Of a stretch of 64,000 nt of DNA, positions 63,118 through 64,000 are shown piece after piece (the first letter of the stretch is position 1; each line of letters starts with the position of its first letter). This DNA comes from Diorhabda sublineata. Lineage: Eukaryota > Arthropoda > Insecta > Coleoptera > Chrysomelidae. The stretch is taken from assembly GCF_026230105.1 (NCBI RefSeq), contig NC_079479.1, positions 16,441,734 through 16,505,733 of the forward strand, in the 5' to 3' direction. Position numbers and translations under genes: made by a program. The notes under the pieces are model-generated. The model was given only the letters and a program-made list of their open reading frames with translations. It was not told the DNA's origin and made no database searches.

Positions 63118-64000
63118 GAATGAGTTTGTATCTGACTTTGTCAGATATCGTCGATTTACATTCATTGAAGCCCATTGAAGTCGATTCCCACTTTGTGTTG
63201 ATTGAAAATTTTCAAAGTCTATCTTCCTCATTTGAAGTCGAATTTCAACATTTCTCATATATTTGAATGAGTTCGCATCTAACTTTATCAGATATCGTCG
63301 ACTTACATTCATTGAACCCCATTGGAGTCGATTCCCATTTTGTGTTGATTGAAAATTTTCAAAGTCTATCTTCCTCATTTGAAGTCGAATTTCAACATTT
63401 CTCATATATTTGAATGAGTTTGTATCTGACTTTGTCAGATATCGTCGATTTACATTCATTAAAGCCCATTGGAGTCGATTCTCACTTTGTGTTGATTGGA
63501 AATTTTCAAAGTCTATCTTCCTCATTTAAAGTCGGATTTCAACATTTCTCATATATTTAAATGAATTCGCATCTAACTTTATCAGATATGGTCGATTTAC
63601 ATTCATTGAAGCCCATTGAAGTCTATTCCCACTTTGTGTTGATTAAAAATTTTCAAAGTCTATCTTCCTCATTTGAAGTCGAATTTCAACATTTCTCATA
63701 TATTTGAATGAGTTCGCATCTATCTTTATCAGATATCGTCGACTTACATTCATTGAAGCCCATTGGAGTCGATTCCCACTTTGTGTTGATTGAAAATTTT
63801 CAATGTCTATCTTCCTCATTTGGAGTCGAATTTCAACATTTCTTATATATTTGAATGAGTTTGTATCTGACTTTGTCAGATATCGTCGATTTACATCCAT
63901 TGAAGCCCATTGACGTCGGTTGTCACTTTGTGTTGATTGAAACTTTTCAAAGTCTATCTTCCTCATTTGAGGTCGAATTTCAACATTTCTTATATATTTG

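Larger units (their letters stand above)
61042..63400. repeat. 20-monomer tandem block, unit 2 (partial, ~2.36 kb)
   Basis: Follows unit 1 closely to about 63.40 kb, where a TCTCATATATTTG monomer replaces TCTTATATATTTG and the sequence leaves the register. One noted change is CCCATTTTGTG near 63,335 for CCCACTTTGTG. Confidence 0.87.
1..64000. repeat. 147-bp tandem satellite array filling the window
   Basis: Head-to-tail monomers run from base 1 to base 64,000 without unique sequence. With GAATGAG/AAATGAG as monomer start, the first complete unit begins at 34 and the last at 63,853, giving 434 units; bases 1-33 are the tail of a preceding one. I find 418 units of exactly 147 bp and 16 with indels, and the indel sum (+21) closes the arithmetic exactly, although hidden compensating indels cannot be excluded. 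All monomers have the same orientation. Most positions are near-invariant, with perhaps a dozen recurrently variable sites. The array is AT-rich. Such arrays are characteristic of eukaryotic centromeric or heterochromatic DNA; which compartment and which organism cannot be told from this sequence. Confidence 0.98.
50941..64000. repeat. Array domain E
   Basis: Diagnostic variants are TTAGTGATGATTG with CAAATTCTAGCTTCCCC, CTTCCTGATTTAAAGTCG (53,041; 54,217; 56,128; about 57,890; 59,799; 62,761), GAATTTCTACATT, and the 145-bp and 171-bp monomers. An 8-monomer tandem unit and a 2,962-bp tandem unit are present. Private substitutions look more frequent in the last ~0.6 kb. Confidence 0.6.

Noticed and set aside
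211..63966. Dozens of minus-strand open frames of 67-936 codons as protein-coding genes
   Set aside because: They are the same 49-residue unit reread. Starts and stops fall wherever a subtype variant occurs (TATCATCG gives TGA, TGATTAAAA gives TAA), frames are shifted by the 146/145/137/171-bp units, and no unique start, leader or end exists.
1..64000. CRISPR array
   Set aside because: The repeat is 147 bp and directly adjacent to the next copy. There are no spacers, no leader and no cas genes.
1..64000. tRNA, rRNA, snRNA or telomeric repeats
   Set aside because: No unit departs from the satellite monomer, and no cloverleaf, rRNA-like or (TTAGGG/TTTAGGG)n sequence is present.
1..64000. A named satellite family or source species
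   Set aside because: I do not recognise the monomer with confidence. A search of satellite databases and assemblies would decide; naming one here would be a guess.

Overview
The whole 64,000-base window is one uninterrupted tandem satellite DNA array. The monomer is 147 bp and AT-rich. I see no credible gene, RNA gene, transposon or unique sequence. Taking the word GAATGAG (or AAATGAG) as the start of each monomer, the phase runs from position 34 to 63,853. That distance is 63,819 bp and holds 434 monomers: 418 of exactly 147 bp and 16 with small indels (nine of 146, four of 145, one of 137, two of 171). The indels I found by eye sum to +21, which exactly accounts for the phase difference (434 x 147 + 21). 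Both ends of the window lie inside the array.

The source is almost certainly a eukaryotic chromosome (centromeric, pericentromeric or other heterochromatin), because a homogeneous array of this length and unit size is typical of eukaryotic satellites and unknown to me in prokaryotes. There is no gene by which to place the organism, and I do not recognise the monomer as a named family.

Layout: monomers fall into a few subtypes with linked variants. Neighbouring blocks are joined by duplications of whole numbers of monomers, and the higher-order unit changes along the window. About 2.2-13.4 kb carries nested 11- and 15-monomer duplications. About 20-32 kb has 13-monomer and then 6-monomer units with a private monomer type. 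About 33-36 kb repeats 13.6-15.5 kb and has a 5-monomer unit. About 36.5-43.4 kb holds two copies of a ~2.8-3.0 kb block. About 44.5-51 kb has 6-, 7- and 6-monomer units. About 51-64 kb has 8-monomer and ~20-monomer (2,962 bp) units. No single higher-order repeat dominates.

Each typical monomer carries a 14-bp palindrome centred on AAAATTTT, T-tracts roughly in helical phase, an EcoRV site, and a short inverted repeat that is perfect in one subtype. Because 147 is a multiple of three, stop-free monomers make long open frames, mainly on the minus strand (up to 936 codons). Recurrent subtype-linked stops and frameshifting monomers argue that these frames are not genes. The points most worth a second look are the near-invariant 147-bp period, which equals the nucleosome core length, the phased A/T tracts, and the readable record of unequal exchange.
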